A DNA stretch of 64,000 nt from Rhizobium sophorae. Its GTDB lineage: Bacteria > Pseudomonadota > Alphaproteobacteria > Rhizobiales > Rhizobiaceae. Position 1 is the first letter of the stretch. Each line of letters opens with the position of its first letter. The notes below the pieces were generated by a model that saw only the letters and a program-made list of their open reading frames with translations, was not told where the DNA came from and ran no database searches. Both the position numbers and the translations under genes were made by a program. Positions 25,906 through 34,661 of this stretch are shown piece by piece. The stretch is from contig NZ_JABFCN010000066.1 in assembly GCF_013087515.1 (NCBI RefSeq), positions 124,001 through 188,000 of the forward strand, written 5' to 3'.

Positions 25906-26475
25906 TCAGCGGCATTCCAGGCGGACGATCGGCCTTGCCGGCAGGCGTCTTGCCACTTCGGCGAAACCGGCATCGAGAAACATCGAGAGCGCTCCCGGAT
26001 AGAGCTCGGCTCCGTTCGAAGCACGGGCGGCCTGATCAACAGGGTAGGCTTCGAGACATTCGGCTCCGTTCGCGCTTGCGAATTCGACGGCGTGTTTCAA
26101 TAACAGTCGCGACAGGCCCCGCCGCCGGAACGGCTTGCGGACGATGAAGCAATTGATCGACCAGGCCGGCCTGTCATCGACCGGAGCAAAGGGTTTTGAA
26201 CGGCGCAGCCGGTCGAATACGGCGCGTGGCGCGACACCGCACCATCCGGCCGGCTCATTCTCGTGATAGCCGAGAATGCCCGGCGGGCGCGGCCCGGCGA
26301 GCAGGCTTCGGAACCAGTTGCGATTTCCCTCGCCCCAACCTGCCTTGTAGTCGGCATTCGGACGATACCAGTAGGCGCAGCGACAATTCCGGCCGCCGGA
26401 GCAATCGTCGAAGACTGCTTCTATATCGGTCAAGCGGTCGGCAGTGGCGGGAAGGAAAGAGAAGCGATCCGGCAT
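25906..26475 (-). CDS. GNAT family N-acetyltransferase
   Basis: 189 aa. It has an unusual cysteine-containing N-terminal region (DDCSGGRNCRCAYWYRP) and the acetyl-CoA-binding segment SINCFIVRKPFRRRGLSRLL, then LEAYPVDQ and LDAGFAEVAR. The CxC-type insert recalls a GNAT subgroup often annotated from soil bacteria. Substrate unknown. Confidence 0.85.
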   Translation of the reverse strand: MPDRFSFLPATADRLTDIEAVFDDCSGGRNCRCAYWYRPNADYKAGWGEGNRNWFRSLLAGPRPPGILGYHENEPAGWCGVAPRAVFDRLRRSKPFAPVDDRPAWSINCFIVRKPFRRRGLSRLLLKHAVEFASANGAECLEAYPVDQAARASNGAELYPGALSMFLDAGFAEVARRLPARPIVRLECR

Positions 26476-26532
26476 ACGGGGAGATTAGTCGCGGGTGGGC
26501 GATTGGCAAGACTGCTCACCCGCCCTCCAACG

Positions 26533-27177
26533 CTACTGACGGGCGGCCCAGCTCAGACCACGCCGCAGGATGAGCGGCATGTAGGGATGGTCGAATTCGG
26601 CCGCGACATGGCCGAGGGCGGAATAAAAGATGCGGCCGGCGCCGAAATGGCGCTTGAAGACGACGGGCATCACGACATTGCGGGCTGCCGGATCGTAGGC
26701 GCCGGTGAAGGTGGTCGTCGCCAGGATTTCGACGGTCGGATCATAGTGGAGATAATATTGCTCCGAACGATAGTCGAAGTCCGGAATGCCCTCCATGACG
26801 GGATCGTTCTGGCGGGTGACGGCGACGCGGAAGTCGATGATGTTGCCGGGATGGGCGACCCAGGTGACGCCGGAGACATAGCGGAAATGCGCGCTTTCCT
26901 TGAAGGATGTGGCGAGCGCGCCGTGATGGCCGGCAAGCCCGAGCCCGCCACGCACGGCTTCGACGAGGGCAGTGGCATGTTCCCTCTCAAGCTTTTCGCC
27001 GGTGATGATGGGCACCAGCAGATCGGCTTTCGCCAGCGTCGGAGATCCGAATACGCCGAGATCGCTGGTCACCTCGACCGTAAAATCGTCCTCGCGCAGG
27101 AGATCGGCGACGATATGAGCGCATGGCTCCGGCTCGTGGCCGTGCCAGCCGCCCCAAACGACCAATGCCTTCCTCAT
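26533..27177 (-). CDS. ThuA-domain protein
   Basis: 214 aa. ThuA-like class I glutamine amidotransferase fold: ALVVWGGWHGHEP at the N-terminus, GGLGLAGHHGALATSFKES, HPGNIIDFRV, and AGRIFYSALGHVAAEFDHP at the end. ThuA family members act in trehalose or related sugar catabolism in rhizobia. Here no thuB or transporter is adjacent, so the substrate is uncertain. GGGAGAG precedes the ATG at 27177. Confidence 0.88.
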   Translation of the reverse strand: MRKALVVWGGWHGHEPEPCAHIVADLLREDDFTVEVTSDLGVFGSPTLAKADLLVPIITGEKLEREHATALVEAVRGGLGLAGHHGALATSFKESAHFRYVSGVTWVAHPGNIIDFRVAVTRQNDPVMEGIPDFDYRSEQYYLHYDPTVEILATTTFTGAYDPAARNVVMPVVFKRHFGAGRIFYSALGHVAAEFDHPYMPLILRRGLSWAARQ

Positions 27178-27424
27178 TCGCGCTCTCCCTGCCTGATGGC
27201 TGCAGACCGTTGATCATCACATGGTGGTGCAAGCCCCTTAGATCGGGCGGCTATGCAAATCACGCGAATAATTCATGAATATTGCCGACCCGGCACAAAG
27301 GACACGGGCGGGCGGCTTCGGCATTTGACGTATTGTCCGTTGACGCCGATCGCAGTTCCTTCTTTTTATTGACGTGTATCTCGTCTAGGTTTCTCTCATC
27401 TCTCGTGAAGAATAAGGGTGGTGT

Positions 27425-28408
27425 ATGGCAGGTGAAACGGTTCTTGTCGTCGGCGGTGCCGGCTATATCGGCTCGCATACGTGCCTCGACCTGGCGAACA
27501 AGGGCTATAGGCCTGTCGTCTTCGATAATTTTTCGAACGGTCATCGCGAGTTCGTCAGATGGGGGCCGGCCGAGGAAGGCGATATTCGCGACCGCGCCCG
27601 GCTGGATGAGGTGCTGGCCAAACACAAGCCGGCGGCGATCCTGCATTTTGCGGCGCTGATCGAGGTCGGCGAATCGGTCAAGGATCCGGTTTCCTTCTAC
27701 GAGAACAATGTGATCGGTACTTTGACGCTGCTTTCAGCAGCCCAGGCGGCTGATATCAACGCCTTCGTCTTCTCCTCTACCTGCGCGACCTACGGCCTGC
27801 CGCAGAGCGTGCCGCTCGACGAAACGCACCGGCAGGTGCCGATCAATCCCTACGGGCGGACGAAATATATCGTCGAGCAGGCGCTTGCCGATTACGACCA
27901 GTACAGGAGCCTGCGCTCGGTGGTGTTGCGTTATTTCAATGCGGCTGGCGCCGATTTCGAAGGCCGGATCGGCGAATGGCATCAGCCGGAAACCCATGCG
28001 ATACCGCTAGCGATCGACGCGGCGCTCGGCCGCCGCCAGGGTTTCAAGGTGTTCGGCAGCGACTACGAGACCCGCGACGGCACCTGCGTGCGCGACTATA
28101 TTCATGTGCTCGATCTTGCCGATGCGCATGTGCGCGCCGTCGAATATCTGCTGAAGGGCGGCGATTCCGTCGCGCTCAACCTTGGCACCGGCACCGGCAC
28201 GACAGTCAAGGAATTGCTGGGCGCCATCGAGGACGTGTCGAACCGGCCTTTCCCGGTCGAATATATCGGCCGTCGCGAAGGCGATTCGCATACGCTGGTC
28301 GCCAATAACGACAAGGCGCGCGACGTGCTCGGCTGGGTGCCGCAGTATGATCTGTCCGAGATCATCCGCTCCGCCTGGGACTGGCATGCAAAATCCAACC
28401 AGCATTGA
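27425..28408 (+). CDS. galE: UDP-glucose 4-epimerase
   Basis: 327 aa. Interconverts UDP-glucose and UDP-galactose, needed for exopolysaccharide and LPS sugars in rhizobia (exoB role). NAD-binding motif VVGGAGYIGSHTCLDL, catalytic YxxxK in NPYGRTKYIVEQ, SSTCATYG, and the GalE segment GTCVRDYIHVLDLADAH. The sulfatase gene starts 23 bp before its stop, so the two are coupled. Confidence 0.95.
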   Translation: MAGETVLVVGGAGYIGSHTCLDLANKGYRPVVFDNFSNGHREFVRWGPAEEGDIRDRARLDEVLAKHKPAAILHFAALIEVGESVKDPVSFYENNVIGTLTLLSAAQAADINAFVFSSTCATYGLPQSVPLDETHRQVPINPYGRTKYIVEQALADYDQYRSLRSVVLRYFNAAGADFEGRIGEWHQPETHAIPLAIDAALGRRQGFKVFGSDYETRDGTCVRDYIHVLDLADAHVRAVEYLLKGGDSVALNLGTGTGTTVKELLGAIEDVSNRPFPVEYIGRREGDSHTLVANNDKARDVLGWVPQYDLSEIIRSAWDWHAKSNQH

Positions 28409-29930
28409 AAAGGCGCGTCGGCCGAACATCCTGCTGATCACGGCGGACCAGTGGCGCGGCGATTGCCTGTCGGCCGTCGGTCATGCCTGCGTGAAGACGC
28501 CTGGTGTCGATGCGCTGGCGCGTGAAGGCACGCTCTTCCGGCGGCACTATGCCGGGGCGGCACCATGCTCGCCGGCGAGGGCCACACTCTATACCGGTCT
28601 CTATCAGATGAACCACCGGGTCTGCCGCAACGGTTCGCCGCTCGATGCCCGCTTCGACAATTTGGCACTGGCGGCCCGGCGGGCGGGATACGACCCGACG
28701 CTGTTCGGCTATACGGATACGGCGCCTGATCCGCGCGGCATGGATGCCGGCGATCCGCATCTGACGAGTTATGAAGGCGTGCTGCCAGGTTTTACCGCCC
28801 GCCAGCTTCTGCCCGAACATGAGAAACAATGGCTCTCCTGGCTCAGGTCCCGCGGCCATGCGGATGCCGTCAGCCGCGATATCCATATTCCTGTTGGTGC
28901 CAGAGCTGGAGAAATTTCCGATACGGCGCCGGCCTATTCCAGCGACGAGACCCAGACGGCGTTCCTGGCCGGCGAGTTCATCCGCTGGATGGGCGAACAG
29001 GACGGCCCGTGGTTCGCGCATGTCTCCTTCTTACGTCCGCATCCGCCATTCTCCGTGCCGGAGCCGTTCAACCGAATGTTCAAGCCGGGGGACGGACCGG
29101 TTTTTGCACGCGCGGAAGACCGCGAAGCGGAAGAGAACAGTCATCCCTATCTCGCCTATGCCATGCCGCGCGTTGAGAAGGGCAACTTCATCCACGGCGC
29201 AACGGGACCGCTCGGCGACTGGAACGCCGAGGATTTCGCCATGATAAGGGCGATCTATTACGGGATGATATCGGAGGTCGATGCGCAGCTCGGCCGCATC
29301 TGGCAAGCCCTGAAGGATGCGGGCGCTTGGGACGACACATTGATCGTCTTCACCTCCGACCATGCCGAGATGGCGGGCGATCACTGGACGCTTGGCAAGG
29401 GCGGCTTCTTCGACGGCAGTTATCATATTCCGCTTGTTATTCGGGATCCCGCAAGCGGTGCTCGGGGCGGGATCGTCGACGATTTCACCAGTGCTGCGGA
29501 TATTTTTCCGACCCTTTGCCAAAGGCTCGGCATCGACGCGAAGAACGGGCTCGATGGCCGGTCGCTCATGCCGTTCGTCAACGGCGGTAGCGGACAGGGT
29601 TGGCGGGATGCGGCATTCTGGGAATTCGATTTCCGCGACATTGCGCATTGCGGGGCCGAGCGGCATTTCAGGCTCCGGTCCAACCAATGCAATCTCGCGG
29701 TGATCCGCGACAGACAGTTCAAATATGTGCATTTTACCGCATTGCCGCCGCTGCTCTTCGATCTTCGCAACGATCCGATGGAGCTCGACAATGTCGCAGC
29801 GGATCCGGCCTATGCGGCGATACGGCTCGCCTATGCCGAGAAGCTGCTGTCGCTGCGGGCACGGCATCTCGACCAGACGCTTGCCTATACCGAGCTGACG
29901 GAAAGAGGGCCGGTGACGCACCGGCCCTGA
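28386..29930 (+). CDS. Sulfatase-family hydrolase, probably phosphonate monoester hydrolase/phosphodiesterase
   Basis: 514 aa. Alkaline-phosphatase superfamily. The formylglycine motif CSPAR is at residue 61 in GAAPCSPARATLYTGLYQMN. N-terminal metal ligands lie in LLITADQWRGD, and the second set in IVFTSDHAEMAGDHWTLGK. Overall sequence, including TGLYQMNHR and the final KYVHFTALPPLLFDLRNDP, closely follows remembered R. leguminosarum phosphonate monoester hydrolase. The ATG at 28386 lies inside galE. A hairpin (29907-29927) precedes the stop. Confidence 0.88.
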   Translation: MQNPTSIEKARRPNILLITADQWRGDCLSAVGHACVKTPGVDALAREGTLFRRHYAGAAPCSPARATLYTGLYQMNHRVCRNGSPLDARFDNLALAARRAGYDPTLFGYTDTAPDPRGMDAGDPHLTSYEGVLPGFTARQLLPEHEKQWLSWLRSRGHADAVSRDIHIPVGARAGEISDTAPAYSSDETQTAFLAGEFIRWMGEQDGPWFAHVSFLRPHPPFSVPEPFNRMFKPGDGPVFARAEDREAEENSHPYLAYAMPRVEKGNFIHGATGPLGDWNAEDFAMIRAIYYGMISEVDAQLGRIWQALKDAGAWDDTLIVFTSDHAEMAGDHWTLGKGGFFDGSYHIPLVIRDPASGARGGIVDDFTSAADIFPTLCQRLGIDAKNGLDGRSLMPFVNGGSGQGWRDAAFWEFDFRDIAHCGAERHFRLRSNQCNLAVIRDRQFKYVHFTALPPLLFDLRNDPMELDNVAADPAYAAIRLAYAEKLLSLRARHLDQTLAYTELTERGPVTHRP

Positions 29931-29932
29931 CA

Positions 29933-30036
29933 TTACAGCGCCGCGCGTCTTTTCAGACGCGCAGAGGACGCTGTAACACTTTGAATCGCTGCATAATTTT
30001 ATCCTTAAATCGATTCCGATTTAAGGAATTATGCAG
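29933..30036. repeat. Double rhizobial palindrome downstream of the sulfatase gene
   Basis: Hairpin A (29933-29976) has outer arms TTACAGCG/CGCTGTAA and inner GCGCGTCT/AGACGCGC. Hairpin B (29989-30036) has CTGCATAATT/AATTATGCAG outside CCTTAAATCG/CGATTTAAGG. It looks like a dispersed Rhizobium intergenic repeat and may end transcription from both convergent genes. A degraded piece resembling hairpin A lies at about 35722-35756. Confidence 0.75.
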
Positions 30037-30040
30037 TGGC

Positions 30041-30538
30041 TCAGCCGAGATAATCGCGCTTGCCGATCGGGACGCCCTGGTTGCGCAGAATGGCGTGAGC
30101 CGTTGCGACGTGGAAATAGAAGTTCGGCAGGGCGAAGGTGGCGATATATTCGTCACCGGGGAGCACGATACCGCTCTTTCCCGGCAGGGTGATCTCACGG
30201 TTTTCCGCGCCTTCCAGCGCTTGGGCCGAGAAGCCGGCGAGATAGGCTTCGGTTTTTGCCAGGCGCTCGCGCAGGGCATAGAGCGTCGTTTCGTTGTCTT
30301 CGAACTTCGGGGCGTCGGTGGCGGTCAGGCGGGCGAGCGCGAATTTGGCGCTGTCGCTGGCGCGCTGATACTGGCCGGAGAGCGGCAGCATGTCGGGCGC
30401 AAGGCGAGCGGCGACCAATATGGCAGGATCGATATTCTTTTCCGTGGCATAGGCTTCGGCCTTGTCGAGGTAGGTTTTCAGGCCGGCGAGGCCGCGCTGG
30501 AACATCGGAACGGTGAGGCGATAGATCGAAATGGACAT
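30041..30538 (-). CDS. DUF1993 family protein
   Basis: 165 aa. Family features are SIYRLTVPMFQRGLAGLKTY at the N-terminus, LAPDMLPLSGQYQRASDSAK and FYFHVATAHAILRNQGVPIG near the end. DUF1993 proteins are small DinB-like helical bundles of unknown function, widespread in proteobacteria. The ATG at 30538 matches the family start; the frame extends to 30589 without homology. Confidence 0.88.
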   Translation of the reverse strand: MSISIYRLTVPMFQRGLAGLKTYLDKAEAYATEKNIDPAILVAARLAPDMLPLSGQYQRASDSAKFALARLTATDAPKFEDNETTLYALRERLAKTEAYLAGFSAQALEGAENREITLPGKSGIVLPGDEYIATFALPNFYFHVATAHAILRNQGVPIGKRDYLG

Positions 30539-30912
30539 CTGTCCTGTCTCCAAAATCTTCAAATGATTGGGGCCGCAGCGAGAGATCAAAGACGCCTGCG
30601 ACTCTCGGCCTGTCTTCGACCACGCATAGATGGATGCTCGCTTCGCCTTTCACAACGCAGGAAATGCAGGCGCCGGCCGTGAAGGCCCATGGCATTGCGC
30701 TTCATCCGTATCTGGTCGCCGCTAAAGAGACTTGACGCCGTTCCCAGAAAATGGAATGAATATTCCGCAGAGCGGATTTGACGGTTTGTTTGTTCCGTTT
30801 TGCGGAGCGCCGCGGGAGAGGTGGCGCGGGGAAATTGCGGCTTCAGAGCAAATGCCTGGAGCTCCGGCGTGAGGAGGGTGCAGCCGGGCACCGCTTTGTG
30901 GAGGAAGTGAAA
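30539..30912 (+). promoter_or_regulatory. Divergent intergenic region before the CUT2 transporter
   Basis: 374 bp without a gene. It contains GGAAT-GAAT-ATTCC (about 30751-30764) immediately followed by TCCGC-AGA-GCGGA (about 30763-30775), compact dyads of the kind bound by LacI-type regulators. No regulator gene is adjacent, so the assignment is weak. Confidence 0.35.
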
Positions 30913-31842
30913 ATGAAAAAGTTTATCCTGGGCACTGCGATGGCGCTCGTCCTGTCGACGGCCGCTCACGCAGAAACCGTCGGCGTCTCGATGGCGAAAT
31001 TCGACGACAATTTCCTGACCGTTCTGCGCAACGGCATGACCGATTATGCAAAGACACTGAGCGGCGTGACGCTGCAGGTCGAAGACGCGCAGAACGACGT
31101 TTCCAAGCAGCAGAGCCAGATCCAGAATTTCATCGCCTCCAAGGTCGATGCAATCATCGTCAACCCTGTCGATACCGATGCGACCACGGCAATGTCGAAG
31201 CTCGCGGCCGATGCCGGCATTCCGCTGGTTTACGTCAACCGTCAGCCGGTCAACGTCGACACGCTGCCGGACAATCAGGCCTTCGTCGCTTCCAACGAGC
31301 AGGAATCCGGCACGCTGGAAACCAAGGAAATCTGCCGCATTCTCGGCGGTAAGGGCAAGGCCGTCGTCATCATGGGCGAGCTCTCCAACCAGGCTGCGCG
31401 CATGCGGACCCAGGACGTTCATGACGTCATCAAGACGGATGAATGCAAGGGTCTGGAGATCGTTGAAGAGCAGACGGCGAACTGGGACCGCACCCAGGGC
31501 GCCGACCTGATGACCAACTGGCTCTCCAGCGGTATCGAATTCGACGCCGTGATCTCCAACAACGACGAAATGGCGATCGGCGCCATCCAGGCGCTGAAGG
31601 CGGCTGGCAAGGATATGAGCAAGGTCGTCGTCGGCGGCGTCGACGCCACGCAGGACGCGCTTGCCGCCATGCAGGCGGGTGATCTCGACGTCACCGTCTT
31701 CCAGGATGCTGCCGGCCAGGGCAAGGGCTCGCTCGATGCAGCGCTCAAGCTTGCCAAGGGCGAAAAGGTCGACAAAAAGGTCTACATTCCCTTCCAGCTC
31801 GTGACGCCTGAGAACGTCAAGGACTTCGTCACCAAGAACTGA
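30913..31842 (+). CDS. CUT2 ABC transporter substrate-binding protein (inositol/rhizopine-binding type)
   Basis: 309 aa. A signal peptide (first ~20 residues, ending AAHA) and a type I periplasmic binding fold. VSMAKFDDNFLTVLRNGM, QNFIASKVDAIIVNPVDTDA, VNRQPVNVDTLP and ISNNDEMAIGAIQALK resemble rhizobial inositol- and rhizopine-binding proteins (IntA/IbpA/MocB). Ligand is inferred, not proven. First gene of a three-gene operon; ATG 30913 chosen from the signal peptide, with GAGGAAG upstream. Confidence 0.9.
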   Translation: MKKFILGTAMALVLSTAAHAETVGVSMAKFDDNFLTVLRNGMTDYAKTLSGVTLQVEDAQNDVSKQQSQIQNFIASKVDAIIVNPVDTDATTAMSKLAADAGIPLVYVNRQPVNVDTLPDNQAFVASNEQESGTLETKEICRILGGKGKAVVIMGELSNQAARMRTQDVHDVIKTDECKGLEIVEEQTANWDRTQGADLMTNWLSSGIEFDAVISNNDEMAIGAIQALKAAGKDMSKVVVGGVDATQDALAAMQAGDLDVTVFQDAAGQGKGSLDAALKLAKGEKVDKKVYIPFQLVTPENVKDFVTKN

Positions 31843-31856
31843 GGCGAATGCCAAGC

Positions 31857-31881
31857 AGGATGCGGGCTTTGCCCGCATCCT
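31857..31881 (+). other. Intercistronic hairpin after the binding-protein gene
   Basis: Perfect 11-bp stem with a TTT loop, without a T run. Such stems often stabilise the upstream message so that the binding protein is made in excess of the membrane components. Confidence 0.6.
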
Positions 31882-31911
31882 TTCCGCCTGTCCGTATCCG
31901 GAGGAGATGAT

Positions 31912-33453
31912 ATGGCCGTCAGCCCGACAACCATGGCCGCCGTGCGCGCGAGTGGTGCAGTTCCGAATGCGGAATATCTCTTGAGCGCCGAGGGCGTTCG
32001 CAAGGAATTTCCGGGTGTCGTCGCACTCGACGACGTGCAGTTCCGGCTGAAGCGCGCCTCCGTGCATGCGCTGATGGGCGAAAACGGCGCCGGCAAATCG
32101 ACGTTGATGAAGATCCTCGCCGGCATTTATATCCCCGACAAGGGCGATATCCGCCTGAAAGGGATCGAGATCCGGCTGAAATCTCCGCTTGACGCGCTGG
32201 AGAACGGGATTGCCATGATCCATCAGGAACTGAACCTGATGCCATTCATGACGGTCGCGGAAAATATCTGGATCCGCCGCGAACCGAAAAACCGCTTGGG
32301 TTTCATCGATCACGGCCGCATGCATCGCATGACCGAGGAGCTGTTTGCCCGGCTCAATATCGACATTGATCCCGATATCGAGGTTCGGCACCTCTCGGTC
32401 GCCAACCGGCAGATGGTTGAGATCGCCAAGGCGGTTTCCTATAATTCCGACGTGCTGATCATGGACGAGCCGACTTCGGCACTGACGGAGCGCGAGGTCG
32501 AGCATCTTTTCCGTATTATCCGCGACCTCAGGGCCCAAGGCATCGGCATCGTCTACATCACCCACAAGATGAACGAGCTTTTCGAGATCGCCGACGAGTT
32601 CTCCGTCTTCCGCGACGGCCGATATATCGGCACCCATGCCTCGACCGACGTCACCCGCGACGACATCATCCGCATGATGGTCGGGCGCGAGATCACCCAG
32701 ATGTTCCCTAAGGAAGAGGTGCCGATCGGCGAGGTCGTGCTCTCGGTCAAGGATCTTTGTCTCAACGGCGTCTTCAAGAACGTCTCCTTCGAGGTCAGGG
32801 CCGGCGAAATCCTCGGCGTGGCCGGCCTCGTCGGTTCCGGGCGGTCGAACGTCGCCGAAACGCTGTTTGGGGTGACGCCGGCAAGTTCCGGCTCGATCGA
32901 GCTCTACGGCAAGCCGGTCACCATTTCTTCGCCGACCGAGGCCATCCGCAATCGGATGGCGTTCCTGACCGAGGACCGGAAAGATACAGGCTGCCTGCTG
33001 ATCCTCGATATTCTCGAGAACATGCAGATCGCCGTTCTGCAGGACAGATATGTCAAGGGTGGCTTCGTGCAGCAGGGCGCAGTCGAGGCAACCTGCGAAG
33101 ACATGGCAAAAAAGCTGCGCGTGAAAACGCCCAATCTTTACGAGCGGGTGGAAAATCTTTCGGGCGGCAATCAACAGAAGGTGCTGATCGGGCGCTGGCT
33201 GCTCACCAATCCGCGCATCCTCATCCTCGACGAGCCGACGCGCGGCATCGATGTCGGCGCCAAGGCGGAAATCCACAGGCTGGTCGTGGAGATGGCGCGA
33301 GACGGTGTGGCGGTGGTCATGATTTCTTCCGAAATGCCCGAGGTCCTCGGGATGAGCGACCGCATCATGGTCATGCACGAGGGGCGCGTGACCGGTTTCC
33401 TCAATCGCGACGAAGCAACGCAGATCAAGGTGATGGAGCTGGCTGCGCAGTGA
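31912..33453 (+). CDS. CUT2 ABC transporter ATP-binding protein
   Basis: 513 aa with two ABC domains in tandem, as in RbsA/MglA. First domain: MGENGAGKSTLMK, HQELNLM, a degenerate signature LSVANRQMVEIAKA, LIMDEPTSAL. Second domain: VGSGRSNVAETLFG (degenerate Walker A), LSGGNQQKVLIGRWLL, LILDEPTRGIDVGAK. This asymmetric pattern is normal for the family. GGAGGAG precedes the ATG. Confidence 0.95.
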   Translation: MAVSPTTMAAVRASGAVPNAEYLLSAEGVRKEFPGVVALDDVQFRLKRASVHALMGENGAGKSTLMKILAGIYIPDKGDIRLKGIEIRLKSPLDALENGIAMIHQELNLMPFMTVAENIWIRREPKNRLGFIDHGRMHRMTEELFARLNIDIDPDIEVRHLSVANRQMVEIAKAVSYNSDVLIMDEPTSALTEREVEHLFRIIRDLRAQGIGIVYITHKMNELFEIADEFSVFRDGRYIGTHASTDVTRDDIIRMMVGREITQMFPKEEVPIGEVVLSVKDLCLNGVFKNVSFEVRAGEILGVAGLVGSGRSNVAETLFGVTPASSGSIELYGKPVTISSPTEAIRNRMAFLTEDRKDTGCLLILDILENMQIAVLQDRYVKGGFVQQGAVEATCEDMAKKLRVKTPNLYERVENLSGGNQQKVLIGRWLLTNPRILILDEPTRGIDVGAKAEIHRLVVEMARDGVAVVMISSEMPEVLGMSDRIMVMHEGRVTGFLNRDEATQIKVMELAAQ

Positions 33454-33487
33454 TGCGTTGACGGCGATCGTCCAAGGGAGGTTTGAC

Positions 33488-34513
33488 ATGACTACCAAGG
33501 CAGCAGAGGGCGCGGCTCCGCTCGCAACCCGGCAAAGGCGGCGGCGCATACCGACGGAACTCAGCATTTTCCTCGTGCTCGTCGGCATCGCGCTCATCTA
33601 CGAAGTGCTCGGCTGGATGTTCATCGGCCAAAGCTTCCTGATGAATTCGCAGCGTCTGACGATCATGATCCTGCAGGTCTCCGTCATCGGCATTATTGCC
33701 GTCGGCGTCACGCAGGTCATCATCACCGGCGGCATCGATCTTTCGTCGGGCTCGGTCGTCGGCATGACGGCGATGATCGCCACAAGCTTCGCCCAGTCCT
33801 CGACCTGGGGACGAGCCGTTTTTCCCTCGCTGACCGACCTGCCGGCTTTCGTGCCGATCGTCGTTGGTCTGCTGATCGGGGCGGCCGCCGGTCTCGCGAA
33901 CGGCGCGCTCATCGCCTACACGAAGATCCCGCCGTTCATTGCAACGCTTGGCATGTTCGTTTCGGCCAGAGGTGTCGCCAAGTGGTATACGAAGGGACAG
34001 CCGGTTTCGGGGATCACCGAACAGTTTCATTTCATCGGAACGAAAGCCTGGCCGGTTGTCGTCTTCCTGGTCGTTGCGCTGATCTTTCATATTGCGCTGC
34101 GCTATACGCGTTACGGAAAGTTCACCTATGCCATCGGCGCGAACCCGCAGGCCGCACGCGTTTCCGGCATCAACATCGAGGCGCATCTCGTCAAGGTCTA
34201 TGTGATTGCCGGATTGCTCGCCGGCCTTGCCGGTATCGTCACGGCGGCACGTGCTGAAACCGCACAGGCCAGCATGGGCGTCGGATATGAACTCGACGCG
34301 ATCGCTGCGACCGTCATCGGCGGCACCTCGCTCACCGGCGGCGTTGGGCGCATCACCGGCACCGTCATCGGCACCATCATCCTCGGCGTCATGACCTCCG
34401 GCTTCACGTTCCTCAGGATCGATGCCTATTACCAGGAGATCGTCAAAGGCCTTATCATTGTCGCGGCTGTCGTCATCGACGTCTACAGACAGAAGAAACG
34501 CCGCAAGCACTGA
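33488..34513 (+). CDS. CUT2 ABC transporter permease
   Basis: 341 aa, RbsC-like, with about 8-10 transmembrane segments. The family motif GGIDLSSGSVVGM and the C-terminal IGGTSLTGGVGRITGTVIG are present. The ATG at 33488 has GGGAGG seven nt upstream; the preceding in-frame codons lack homology. A strong terminator follows at 34538. Confidence 0.95.
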   Translation: MTTKAAEGAAPLATRQRRRRIPTELSIFLVLVGIALIYEVLGWMFIGQSFLMNSQRLTIMILQVSVIGIIAVGVTQVIITGGIDLSSGSVVGMTAMIATSFAQSSTWGRAVFPSLTDLPAFVPIVVGLLIGAAAGLANGALIAYTKIPPFIATLGMFVSARGVAKWYTKGQPVSGITEQFHFIGTKAWPVVVFLVVALIFHIALRYTRYGKFTYAIGANPQAARVSGINIEAHLVKVYVIAGLLAGLAGIVTAARAETAQASMGVGYELDAIAATVIGGTSLTGGVGRITGTVIGTIILGVMTSGFTFLRIDAYYQEIVKGLIIVAAVVIDVYRQKKRRKH

Positions 34514-34537
34514 TCTCCGTCGATCCGTTGGTTTTTG

Positions 34538-34565
34538 CGGGGGCTTGGGCCCCCGTTTCGTTTTC
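34538..34565 (+). terminator. Rho-independent terminator after the CUT2 operon
   Basis: CGGGGGC-TTGG-GCCCCCG followed by TTTCGTTTTC. Confidence 0.9.
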
Positions 34566-34661
34566 AGCGCCGATGGATTTCTAAAAAAAGAGGTGGCGAA
34601 TTCCGTCAGCTTTTCTATTCTGGCCGCTTCATTCGCCCGATCGGGCAGCGCAGGAAGACAG

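Noticed and set aside
30586..33597. Open frame of 1003 codons on the minus strand
   Set aside because: It is antisense to the CUT2 binding protein and ATPase genes. Long antisense frames are common in GC-rich rhizobial DNA, and its translation is His/Asp-rich with no domain.
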